In this document: one piece after another, positions 23,232 through 36,300 of the stretch
Position numbering within the stretch: the first letter of the stretch is position 1
How the letters are laid out: each line of letters opens with the position of its first letter
Source of the DNA: Membranipora membranacea
Lineage: Eukaryota > Bryozoa > Gymnolaemata > Cheilostomatida > Membraniporidae
Assembly: GCA_914767715.1 (NCBI GenBank)
Contig: OU612071.1
Location: forward strand, 11,205,493-11,269,492
Direction: 5' to 3'
Length of the DNA stretch: 64,000 bases
Notes under the pieces: generated by a model
The model's input: the letters and a program-made list of their open reading frames with translations, nothing else
Databases searched by the model: none
What the model was told of the DNA's origin: nothing
Translations under genes and position numbers: made by a program

Positions 23232-24210
23232 CATTCTGCGCATGCTCAGCTCTGGGCATGAGCTGATCTCTGCAAAATTGAGTCTCGGAATTCCGAAGCC
23301 ATCTGATTGGCTACCTGCTCTGGTGACATACTTCCCAAAGCGTGCGGATTTGTTATCAATAGTTATCCTCTCTTGTCATTATTAGCTGATTTTGATTGAC
23401 AGTTTATGCAGGGGGTATCCCATTGTTATAGCTGAAACTAAGGGGACTATACCTAAACTCAATACAATCGATAGAACAGGCTCACCTCAAATCACTGTTA
23501 CAAATGTCTGACTTGCTCAAGCAAGATCTTCTCAGTACAGAGCTATCAGTGGATTGTCCTCTCTACTAGCCGCCAGCCTTCTGGGTGACTCTACAAGTAA
23601 TATAATCCTCATATGAGTAATCTAGCTGTCCTCATGAGTATACATGTTGTACAGTAAGCAGTTATAAGTAGAGTCCCTTTCCCATTCTTGCCTTCTTCCT
23701 TTATTTACTTTTGCTTTTTCTGTCGGTTTTTATTTTCTGTTTTTGTTGTAGCGTCCTACAAGTTTTTGGTTGATTTTGATTGGATCCATAATTGTAATGA
23801 TGTATATATATATGTAGTTGGTACAAAGGTATTCCTCAGTACGAAATATGATAGTAGTCTGCACTATCTGGTTGCCGTTATATGACTGACTGGTTTCTGG
23901 CTGAGTCATATTATTTATACCTTTGTATTCCAACTACATGTAAAAATGGGAGTTGCCTTAATTTATGTGTGGTGGGGCAACTCCAAAGTAATATATGATG
24001 GCTATTAGAATTTGACTAATATTCAATATAGCACCATTTCCCCTTTCCAAAGTTGCAATCAGAACCCAAACTAAACTCATTGTTCTTGCACATGCGCAAA
24101 TTCAAGTCACGCATGATACATACTTAGCCTTACGACACCTGCTTTGTGGTAATGATAGCCGGGTTTATCAGTGATCTACATGCCCAGTCAGATCACGAGA
24201 GTCAGTATGT
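23232..24210. mobile_element. hAT-like non-autonomous insertion in gag
   Basis: The stretch is bounded by the direct repeat GATTGGTT (23224-23231 and 24211-24218), an 8-bp target duplication typical of hAT transposons. The termini are weakly inverted (CATTCTG against CATACTG). Gag-type coding matches on either side but not inside. Inside there is a further inverted repeat, GTAGTTGGTACAAAGGTAT at about 23816, answered near 23910-23937. No transposase. Confidence 0.65.
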
Positions 24211-24343
24211 GATTGGTTGCCTGTAGGTGATGATGATCACGAAGGTTTACAAAGGCTAAGTGATTTTCTGGTAAATGTCAGAACAGCTATGCATAGTGTC
24301 CAAAAGCTGTCAGAATTAAATCTAAGAAAATGCTAAGATCAAA

Positions 24344-25780
24344 GTGCTTCTTCCTCAATGGCTAATTCGGAAATGGAATACCATTGCTGTGATTCGGGAA
24401 AGAACTAGCCATGAGTTCCCCTCATTTTCGGAGTTTGTAGATTTTGTCGAGCATCACTCAATGATCATAAACCACCCAATATCCACTGAAGGTCAAATAG
24501 ACTTATCATCTGCCAAACCAAAATCAGTACCAGCAATCAGGAAACATCCGGTCTCTCACAAAGTGCAGGCTTCTGTGACGACTCAGATTGATGACGTAAC
24601 CTGCTTGTGTTGTGGTAAACACCATTTTCTCCATGTGTGTAACACATTCAAGTACAAACCTGTTGAAGAGAGGTTTAGGTTTGTTCGAGAAAAACAGTTG
24701 TGTTTCATTTGTCTTAGAGCTAATCATTCTAGTTCCAATTGTCCTCTTGGTGATAAACTCAGGTGTCGTTCTTGTGAAGGTCCTCACAGCACTATGCTAC
24801 ACAGACAGGCAACCAGACAGGCTGAAAATTCTGAGCCAAGTTCAGCTCAGGTTAGGTCACATTCTGTCATCTCACATCAGATTAGCTCTACAAAACAGAC
24901 TTCAGGGGGAGCTTCAAACCCCATTCGCTGTCACACCACTGGTAATGACTCCTCCTTATTACTGCCTGTCTATCTATCCCATAAGGAATACCCTGATAAT
25001 GCCATTTATACACTGGCTATGCTGGATTATCAGTCCGATGTCAGTTTCGTGACTTACAATGCTGCTAGATGTGTTTCTGATGAGGCAACTAAGGAGACAT
25101 TCAAGATGTCGACGATGATTTCGGATAATGAGCCTGTGTCTTGCTTTACGTATTCCAATCTAGTTGTTAGAGGGTATAGCTGCGCTGACCAGTATGAATT
25201 ACCAACCTGTAAAGGTCGTTCTCATGTTCCTCACAATCTGAAGCCACCATCGAGTTTTGACATAGCACAATGGCCTCATCTGTCGGATATTTCTCATCAA
25301 TTTGCATCAGAGTTACCTCTTGGTGTTGGTTTGATGATAGGAAGAGACTGTATGGAAGCAATTGGCCCATTGTGTTCACGGCCAGGTAAGGATGGCGCTC
25401 CATTTGCTGTGAAGACTAATTTGGGTTGGTCAATCATTGGTAAAATATCCGCACATAGAGGAGGCGGACAATGTTTACCTAATGTTGTAAGCCATAACAT
25501 AGTCACACTGAAGGTGCCTAATAATTTACATATGGAAGCTAGTGAAACAAATTTTATGAGTCGATTTGTTCATGTTGTGTCTAGTGACAGTTCGGAGGAA
25601 TCAACCTCTCCAATAGTGCCGAGAGATGTTATAAAGCAGCTAGAATCAGGGTTTACAATGCCAGGGGATGAAAACTTGAAGTCCAGGTCACAGGATGGCC
25701 TGTTCTTCCTAAAGACTCTGACTGAAAAGATTTCCCAAGGATCGGATGGTTTTTTATTCTATGCCGCTACCATTCCGTGA
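24344..25780 (+). pseudogene. BEL/Pao gag end, zinc knuckles and protease-like region
   Basis: A 478-codon open stretch. It starts with a capsid-end motif (LPQWLIRKWN). Three Cys/His knuckles follow: CLCCGKHHFLHVC, CFICLRANHSSSNC and CRSCEGPH. A retroviral-type aspartic protease region reads MLDYQSDVSF, where the family has an Asp-Thr/Ser-Gly triad, so the catalytic Gly and Ser/Thr are gone. The short gag piece from 24219 to here is closed by a stop near 24331, so this frame is not joined to the 5' gag. Expected to be non-functional. Confidence 0.8.
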
Positions 25781-26507
25781 CAGCATCATACCTCGGTTCC
25801 CAAACAATAAGGTGCAAGCAGTGTCAAGATTAAAGGCTCTTGATAGGCGTTTCAGTAAGGACCCCTCGATATTCACTATATACAATGAGTTCATGCAGGG
25901 GCTGATTATGAATGGGGATGCTGAGTTGGTTCCACCCGATGAGATCAACTCCCCAAATGCATGGTATCTTCCACACCACCCAGTTTTGAACCCCAATAAA
26001 CCAGGAGAGGTCAGAGTGGTGTTTGATGCAAGCTGCTCATTCAAAGGATCAAACCTCAACAAACAACTGCTCAGCAGTCCAGATCTGAACAATAGCTTGG
26101 TGGGTGTGCTCACTCGATTTAGAGAGAAGGAAATAGCTCCAAATCATCTCATACAGATGAAGTCATCTCTTCTTCAACCACCCCCAGCTAGGTTTGATAG
26201 CTCAGACCAATATTCCAGGAAAAGATGGCGCCAGGTACAAAATTTGACTGATCTCTTTTGGAATCGCTGGAAGTCCCATTATCTGAATGAGCTTCAAAAG
26301 CGTTCTAAATGGAATAAGGTTAGATCGTTCTCAGTTGGGGGTGTGGTTCTTTTGAAGGATGAGCAGCTATGTAGAGGTGATTGGAGGTTGTGTCGAGTTT
26401 CTGACCTTATAGTTAGTCATGATGGTTTGGTTAGACGCGTTCGTCTGCAGATTGGTGATCCTTCTCCTAGGAGGGCACTCAAGAAGTCTTTCCTGGCCAG
26501 TTCATAA
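25746..26507 (+). pseudogene. BEL/Pao pol remnant: reverse transcriptase start fused to integrase C-terminal domain
   Basis: The first half carries the BEL reverse transcriptase entry motifs (WYLPHHPVLNPNKPGEVRVV and FDASCSFKGSNLN, then PDLNNSLVGVLTRFR). At about codon 130 (near 26135) the frame jumps without a stop to the C-terminal DUF5641-type segment (RKRWRQVQNLTDLFWNRW, GDWRLCRVSDLI). The polymerase catalytic aspartates, RNase H and integrase core are absent, so an internal deletion removed perhaps 3 kb. It overlaps the upstream frame by 35 bases in another frame. Confidence 0.85.
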
Positions 26508-26820
26508 GCTGGTGTTACTGATTCGCTCTGATATCTGAACTAAAGTCAATGAGCATGGGTTGAGTCGCTTTTACCCAAAATTTCGGAAGATATTACAAAC
26601 TTCCTCAAGAAAAGAAAAATAAAAGAAACTTTCTTCTTTGTACACCTTTTTGATATTTTTTTTTATGAAATTTCACTCAAAAAAAAAGGCAAATCTAGTC
26701 GATAAAGAAAATAAACAATAATTTTGCTTATTCCAAAAAGGAAAATTACCAGGTCAAGCCAAAGAGATACACATCAGGTCTGCGTCAGTTGGCGGGTGGA
26801 GATATTCATTTGAGGGGGAG

Positions 26821-27322
26821 TGTGACTGCGGGGATTTATTGGCGCCCCAATCCTGGATCTGGGGGCTAGCTAGCAATTGCTATTTGTGACGCGAGCCATT
26901 GTCTTGTTGTGATAGCTGAGTGTAGTGCAGGGCCCGGCGTTGTTAATTATAATTGCATTTCAGTGCGGGTTTGCTGACAGATGAGTGAACATCTTTGTCG
27001 TTATATTACTATCAGCAAGTAAATGAAGGATATAATATCCATAAGGAGCACTAAGGTAAATATAAAGTCTTTTTGGTTTGTATGTTTTGATGTAATTTGC
27101 CTTATATTTTTGATGCAATTTGCATTTACATTTTATGTTTATTTTTTTTCCAATTGATGGCACCGATTGTCTCTAAGACCAAAACTTTATGAGCACAATC
27201 TTTATTACAGTTTTACGATGCCAATACACCAATAAAGACCTTAACGTTCATCCGTCATTCTCCACTCCGTATAACCTCAAAACCCGCACTCATCCCATAC
27301 TGCAGTTGCAACTGCAGTAACA
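26821..27322 (+). repeat. 3' LTR (full length, 502 bp)
   Basis: TGTGACTGCGGGG to CAGTAACA, directly after the purine tract. It contains the block missing from the 5' LTR, including a T-rich stretch. AATAAA at 27231-27236. Outside that block it matches the 5' LTR almost base for base. Confidence 0.9.
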
Positions 27323-27363
27323 CTGTCACATGTCTTTCTATGAGTCAGTCAGTAGACAAGTAC

Positions 27364-27482
27364 ACAGGAGAGGTATACACCCGAGGGAGCTGGGGGCTGG
27401 AACAATCAACAATGAAAGCTCCCCCAGTGGGACTCAAACCCACAACTCCTGCGGCACTAATCGCCTGGCAGTGAATAGCAAG
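27364..27482 (-). mobile_element. tRNA-derived SINE, copy 2 (fragment)
   Basis: Shares GGAGAGGTATACACCC, then GCTGGGGGCTGGAACAATCA and AATGAAAGCTCCCCCAGTGG with the copy at 20517-20680. The B box is mutated (GGGTTTGAGTCC) and the A-box end is missing. It lies 40 bases past the BEL element. Confidence 0.7.
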
Positions 27483-28024
27483 TATCAATAGATAGTGGAT
27501 TGTCAGGCACCTGAAAAAATACTAATCAAGAGTGACAATGGTTATAAATCATACTTGCCAAGTCTCAAAGATTTTACAGGACTCTCCAAGGATTTCAATT
27601 TACCTCCTGAATACTCTACGGATTCTGGAGCACCCTCAGCCTAATTGTTATTCGGAGATTGTTTATATAAAAACAAAGTAATTTACAGAAAGTTTCTGCT
27701 TGCTCGTCCCTTCCAGGGGGAGATGGGTACGATATATCCAATATTCAGCTCTGTATATAAAACTGGTGGCTACAGTTAAGAGGACTTTACTTACCAGTGC
27801 AAACACACTGACCAAAATCATGGCTCTCTTATAAAAATTGTTAAGTGTTCATATCACCAACCAACGACCCAACTTAAATCTTAGACCAGACTTTGTTGAT
27901 AAGCTAATCTGTTTGAATTGTATCCAATGATCGCGATACCACGAAAAACCATTATAACCCACAGTGTCGGCTCATCTAATTTGTAGCTCAAGGACTATAT
28001 AAGAATCATGAGTATCACTGATCT
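27483..28024. other. Intergenic, no gene seen
   Basis: AT-rich sequence between the SINE fragment and the RPS5 polyadenylation signal. No open frame with splice support and no notable repeat. Confidence 0.5.
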
Positions 28025-28030
28025 TTTATT
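28025..28030 (-). terminator. RPS5 polyadenylation signal
   Basis: TTTATT on the plus strand is AATAAA on the minus strand, about 80 bases after the RPS5 stop codon. Confidence 0.6.
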
Positions 28031-28110
28031 GACTGTAGATTGTAATAATGTATATAAAAGTCAGCGATGAGACATGAGTGTATATAAGAGCAGTAGTACA
28101 GCAGTGAGAT

Positions 28111-30257
<2,147 letters not shown>

Positions 30258-30377
30258 TGTGTCAAATCAATGTGTGCTGAAACAAAATATAACACATAAT
30301 TGTAAGCAATAGCTACTAACATAATATTATATCGCACCTACATTACACAATAGGAATTCATACCTACAAACATCTTT

Positions 30378-30504
30378 CGATGTATTTGGGGTGAAATGGA
30401 GCAAGCTATAAAACAATGCTCCAAGGTGTCCAAAGTTTAGTCTAGCACCAGTTTAGCAGCCCAGCTAATAGATGAATATCAGACGGGTGTATGAAGGCGC
30501 AGCT
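30378..30504 (-). ncRNA. Candidate H/ACA box snoRNA, RPS5 5' UTR intron
   Basis: Paralogue of 29641-29768. H box AGACTA also fits ANANNA, and ACA lies at 30383-30381. The upper stem of the 3' hairpin is extended to TGGAGC/GCTCCA, while the lower stem TTTGG/CCAAA and flanking ACA are unchanged. Host-intron location in a TOP-class ribosomal protein gene is typical for animal snoRNAs. The surrounding segment (about 30335-30650 against 29596-29920) is also duplicated, so conservation alone does not prove the RNA. Confidence 0.5.
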
Positions 30505-31111
30505 TATATTACAGATCCTAATTGAAAGTCATGAGAAATATTCCTCACAATTCATGCTAGTCATTATTGAATTGGAAACAACTATGTCCCATATGCATAA
30601 TCGCTCAGAAGTCTAGGTATATACTATTCAGTTTTCACTTTACTTTACATATATATATGTAGCAGGTGGGGTGAGTTGAGTTAGCAGTGGTGTAGCAGTA
30701 GAGTGGGTAGGCCTGCATTACAACTCTCAAACTACACAACTCATTTATTAGAGTGTCATTATTAGAAGTTAGCAAGCAACTAAAAGAGTCTGTCATTGTT
30801 ATACCATTTTTATCATATATGGGACTGATGATCATGTCACAAGTACTTGTAGGTAGCCACTACAGCTGTCACACTCACAGACAGTCTAACCAAGTCTTGT
30901 CAGAGATGAGAAAGATGAATGATGTTTATAATAATGTGAAATTACTGGATATTTCCACAACCCAGGAAGGTCAAAGTGGATATTAGTTTACTCTAAGGGA
31001 AAAATATGGATCAATGATCTTCATTCCTCAGGTAAATCCACTAGTTTGACTCAAGCATTACCATGATAGTGCCATTATTCTGTAGGTATGATAAAAAAAT
31101 CTTCTACTTAC

Positions 31112-31134
31112 TTTTACCGGAAATGGTGAAAAGG
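31112..31134 (-). promoter_or_regulatory. RPS5 transcription start / 5'-TOP leader exon
   Basis: On the minus strand a C followed by pyrimidines (CCTTTTCACC) is a canonical 5'-TOP start. It is followed 20 bases later by the donor GTAAGT (31111-31106). The acceptor TTTGTTTCAG lies about 20 bases before the RPS5 ATG, so a noncoding first exon is spliced to the first coding exon. The exact start base is inferred. Confidence 0.5.
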
Positions 31135-32119
31135 ACATGGAGAGAAGGCACACAAATAAGCTTCAAGTGAGATTTGGGAGGGCACAACTCTTTATATTAA
31201 AAATAAGAGTTCAGAAGGTCAAACATCATTTACCTGACCTAGCAAGGTCATCTAGCTTGATGTGAGAAATAAGAAGGAAATTGTGAGGAGTGTGTAGTAA
31301 CAGGTGGGTGAGGCTGATTTTTACTCTAGTTATTTGATGTTATCATATATATGTTTGGTTATATCTCATGATAGCAAACTAGTGAGTAAGTCTTATGATA
31401 TTCTGATATTTGTGATCACCTTAATTAATGAATGTTTGGGTTATGTTATATCAATCAAGGAGTAAACTCTTTTATCCACTTCCAGTCACAGTCACTAGTC
31501 AGTCCTTGGACTAACTAACTAATTAATCTAACTCCTTTTTTTAAGAGAATGTACTTGTTTGTAGTGATGAATGATTGATGATTAATTAATACTAAACATT
31601 CCTACATAGTACCTGTAATATAGAAGTATATATCATATACATCTTATTCTTTTTCTTCTATCTATTCTATGATGATAGCCTATATGTATAATCTAAATCG
31701 TTCTATCCTATCTACTTAAACGAAATTTTTTGTGTGTATGTATGTATGAAAAGAATGTTTGTATGTGTATTGTTGTTATAGATATGAATATTACTAACAT
31801 ACAAGAATCACACAGTAAGTTGTCATTGAGGTGACTTCTGACCACATAGGCCTATCCTTTAGTCGCCAAAATTCAGCGTGAGAGACTGAGAGCCTGATAA
31901 TAGGACTACAAATGTAACTTGAACTTTAATAATTCCATTTTACAATTTGATATTTACTTATTATAGCCAAGTTGATACTTTTATTGTTTGAATTTATTGG
32001 ATATTTTAATTAATGAAGTCATAGGCCTTATAATAGGCACATAGATATAATTCTTATTTGCCCAGACTCAGATACAGGACTGTCACTCCCCTCCACCAAC
32101 AACAAGTTAACCAATGTCG

Positions 32120-32407
32120 ACTTATCTACTCCTCAGTAAAACTTATCTACTTATCTAACTTATCTACTCCTCAGTTAAACTTATCTACTTATCTAACTTA
32201 TCTACTCCTCAGTTAAACTTATCTACTTATCTAACTTATCTACTCCTCAGTAAAACTTATCTACTTATCTAACTTATCTACTCCTCAGTAAAACTTATCT
32301 ACTTATCTAACTTATCTACTCCTCAGTAAAACTTATCTACTTATCTAACTTATCTACTCCTCAGTAAAACTTATCTACTTATCTAACTTATCTACTCCTC
32401 AGTAAAA
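32120..32407. repeat. 38-bp minisatellite, about 7.5 copies
   Basis: The marker CCTCAGT recurs every 38 bases (32131, 32169, 32207, 32245, 32283, 32321, 32359, 32397). The unit is itself built from CTTATCTA subrepeats. Copies are nearly identical: the only variation seen is GTAAA against GTTAA. Confidence 0.9.
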
Positions 32408-32970
32408 CCCTGTGAGAGATTAGAATTCAAAACAGGTTAAGCAATTAATCCTCGCTATCACTTTGCTCGAATTCTCAATGAGGCCAATTTGATCACAAAT
32501 CGGCATCGGGTGTATAGTACTATTATGCATTCGACAAATTTTAAAGAGACTACTTTCAAATGGATAATGAATTTACTAAGAAGGCCTAGCTATGACATCA
32601 TAGCTCTTCCTGCGATGTATGAAAAGATGGAATTATTCAGTTTCAGCTCATTTATGTGGAGCTTCAAACATGTTAGGTGTGCTTATTAGCTATTTGGAGA
32701 AGGCTGTACGTACGGGCCATAGCTATATATATAAATATAAACCTTCTAATGTCCTCCATTTCATTTATATTTGCAGGGTTTACTGAAGCTAAGTACCAGG
32801 AATCTCTGATGATAGTATAGCTACAGTATAAGGCGATACGGAGGCCATATATACTTATAGTGACTCTCTACATTCCATATATACAGGGTTCTCTCCTTCT
32901 GTGGTGTGCTCTACAACAGTAACATAGGCCTACAGCTTCATATCTTATACTGTGTCCGTCCAACAACAAA

Positions 32971-33075
32971 CATCACAGTACTACTACTAAACATCACAGT
33001 ACTACTATCAAACATCACAGCACTACTATCAAACATCACAGTACTACTATCAAACATCTCAGTGCTACTATCAAC
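32971..33075. repeat. 21-bp tandem repeat, 5 copies
   Basis: CATCACAGTACTACTATCAA plus one base recurs at 32971, 32992, 33013, 33034 and 33055. The multiple-of-three period keeps a short frame open (VLLSNIT-like), which has no other coding support. Confidence 0.85.
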
Positions 33076-33374
33076 CTTCTTACCACAGGCCACACAGTGT
33101 ATAGCAGTTAACAAAATCAGCGCCTGTGGGATAACTTCTCTAGTCAGATAAGAAGCATTATCTGGTTAATGCTATACCACTAAGACTACCAGGACATAAA
33201 ACACCACCATCGCTCATTATTCATGATATAATCAAACTCAAAGGATACCATATTATTTGTTCTGCTCAATCTGCAAGTGTGATATCCGTTACTGTGACAG
33301 GCCTATAGGCTGGTGAGACTGCAGGTGATATAGTCTGGTGATACAGACTGGTGATAGGGGACAAATAATCAATC

Positions 33375-36300
33375 ATGACTAGTTACACAATCAATTATAC
33401 CAAATCATCCAACAGAATACTACTCTACACTGGATGTATAATACTGCTTTATTTAGCAACAAGGTAAGTTATGTTGGGGAAAAGATTGATTGATTGATTA
33501 TCTATCACAAACAAGAGGATGCATATTCTTTGTCATATAATGAGCTTGCTACTAGAGTATGGAACTTGCATTTAAAAAAGAATCTCATCGATCATGATAC
33601 ACATGCCTCACATTGGGGGAACGATTTTTGGTGTAGGCTACGTTCAGGACACATAAAATAGTGATCCCATACCTCATTACTATTATCACAGACTGCTCAA
33701 AAGAGCATAGATCATAGAGTTATTATATACAATAACTCCCTATAATAACTCTATGGCGTGGATCTACCCATGGGGTTGGTGGGGGTATGACCTGCCTCAA
33801 TAGATGTGACAGCCAACGCTGCACTGGCAAGTTGTTAATAAGGCAGCTGTATGCGGTGGGCTATATTATAACAGACTGCATGCTGTCATATATCGCATAC
33901 CTGTGTCACTGTCCCTAAATATCGGTTAGGTAGCTGTCAAAATAAGAGATGATATCATCTGCATGATCTCAAAGCAAAGGTCATGTCAGCGTACAGCGAA
34001 CTGATGCAGTCTCATCCTTTTATAAACAAAATCACTTTATCTAGTCCAAGTTTAATCGCATGGTTGACATTTAATCAGAGGGTGGGATTGGCTGTGGCCA
34101 AGAATTGTTGCTAATGATTTTTATACTAAGGCTAATAAAAACAAGGAGTATTTATTTTTGATTAGCCAGGAATGTGTTTCATTAGTATAAGAATGCCCGG
34201 GAGAGATTGATAATGAGCGATGGCTAGTGGGAATCTGGGGCTCTTTTATTCCCCCAAGCCTGATGCATAGATAGAAGGCATTATCATATACCCAATGCCA
34301 ATAGATATAATATGATACAGCTATATTTGAGAGAGAGTAGATAATATTTTATTATCTACTGTCTCAAATATAGCTGTATAATAGACTTATTAAGCCTGAC
34401 ATAGCTGTATTCATGGGTGTCTATAAAATTATTCAGCTTATTTATTCCTGACCAGTCCAGTGATCATGTCTAGGGCTATCTCTGAGCGTTTCTTGTTAGT
34501 AATGTTCTTTCTATATTGTGATTTGATTGATCTAGGAGCCCAAAACTTAGCATTACTCCCCACCAGGGAGAATGAACCATTTTTCCCTGCTCCCATTAAA
34601 AGTATCTTTTCTGGTCAATTAACCTGGGCAATATTACTCCAAATCTCAATTATGTGTGATTGAGTGGTTTACAGACACTTCTCATTCAGTTGAGAAATGA
34701 TTTAATCCCTAGATTTATGAATCGACAAGCAAAACAAAATGAAAGGAATGTTCACAAGCTAGGATTTCATGATGGGGTGTTAATCTGATTGAGTCACTCT
34801 CACAAGAATATGTCAACAAAGCCTATGAATCATGATACCAATGACTATGTTACTGTGTGTATACAGGGCCATAGATTAGGAGAAATGGTAGGGGAGGCGG
34901 ATATCTTTGAGGGTGAAAAGTATCAGCAGATTGGGAATAGTAAGCCCCTCCTGTGGAGTCTGGGGTTAATCCCCAGTCGCCAACGGCGTTGTAATTATAT
35001 GTCATGTCAGCGTACAGCGAACTGATGCAGTCTCATCCTTTTATAAACAAAATCACTTTATCTAGTCCAAGTTTAATCGCATGGTTGACATTTAATCAGA
35101 GGGTGGGATTGGCTGTGGCCAAGAATTGTTGCTAATGATTTTTATACTAAGGCTAATAAAAACAAGGAGTATTTATTTTTGATTAGCCAGGAATGTGTTT
35201 CATTAGTATAAGAATGCCCGGGAGAGATTGATAATGAGCGATGGCTAGTGGGAATCTGGGGCTCTTTTATTCCCCCAAGCCTGATGCATAGATAGAAGGC
35301 ATTATCATATACCCAATGCCAATAGATATAATATGATACAGCTATATTTGAGAGAGAGTAGATAATATTTTATTATCTACTGTCTCAAATATAGCTGTAT
35401 AATAGACTTATTAAGCCTGACATAGCTGTATTCATGGGTGTCTATAAAATTATTCAGCTTATTTATTCCTGACCAGTCCAGTGATCATGTCTAGGGCTAT
35501 CTCTGAGCGTTTCTTGTTAGTAATGTTCTTTCTATATTGTGATTTGATTGATCTAGGAGCCCAAAACTTAGCATTACTCCCCACCAGGGAGAATGAACCA
35601 TTTTTCCCTGCTCCCATTAAAAGTATCTTTTCTGGTCAATTAACCTGGGCAATATTACTCCAAATCTCAATTATGTGTGATTGAGTGGTTTACAGACACT
35701 TCTCATTCAGTTGAGAAATGATTTAATCCCTAGATTTATGAATCGACAAGCAAAACAAAATGAAAGGAATGTTCACAAGCTAGGATTTCATGATGGGGTG
35801 TTAATCTGATTGAGTCACTCTCACAAGAATATGTCAACAAAGCCTATGAATCATGATACCAATGACTATGTTACTGTGTGTATACAGGGCCATAGATTAG
35901 GAGAAATGGTAGGGGAGGCGGATATCTTTGAGGGTGAAAAGTATCAGCAGATTGGGAATAGTAAGCCCCTCCTGTGGAGTCTGGGGTTAATCCCCAGTCG
36001 CCAACGGCGTTGTAATTATATAAATAGCATATATGGAAGTCCCAAATCAGCTGAGTCTGACATTGAACACTCAAACATAGCATTTTTAGGCAACTCTATT
36101 GAGCATTCTATAGGAGACAGAGCGTCCCTGCCTCCTCTAGAACTATAGGCCTAGTATATGGGGATATTGGGATATAGTGACTCCTTGATGCGGCTTGGAG
36201 TTTGGGAGCAATCACCTATAATTACTGGGTAGTGTGGAAGAGGAGGCGCGGCTAATTGTAGGTTACATCTATCACCTCTAGTAGCCTAGTATGGGAAACA

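Larger units (their letters stand above)
20894..27322 (+). mobile_element. Defective BEL/Pao LTR retrotransposon
   Basis: Both LTRs start TGTGACTGCGG and end CAGTAACA. The element is flanked by a 5-bp duplication, CTGTC (20889-20893 and 27323-27327), as BEL/Pao elements make. A purine tract TGAGGGGGAG abuts the 3' LTR. The internal region has gag (DUF1759-like), zinc knuckles, a protease-like segment, the N-terminal part of reverse transcriptase and then, directly, the C-terminal integrase-side domain (DUF5641-like). It is inactive: gag is interrupted by another transposon at 23232-24210, the protease active-site triad is altered, and the reverse transcriptase core, RNase H and integrase core are deleted near 26140. 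It lies just past the BIR gene. Confidence 0.9.
31135..33374. other. Divergent intergenic region RPS5 / EGF gene
   Basis: AT-rich. Contains a 38-bp minisatellite and a 21-bp repeat block. No coding exon was found. Promoters of both RPS5 (minus) and the EGF gene (plus) should lie here; no TATA box is placed for the EGF gene. Confidence 0.5.

Noticed and set aside
32120-32407. CRISPR-like array
   Set aside because: Copies are contiguous with no unique spacers and the genome is eukaryotic; it is a minisatellite.
34460-34663. 67-codon frame repeated identically at 35481-35684
   Set aside because: Its repetition is due to the 1021-bp tandem duplication; there is no family resemblance, and it lies in an intron of the EGF gene.
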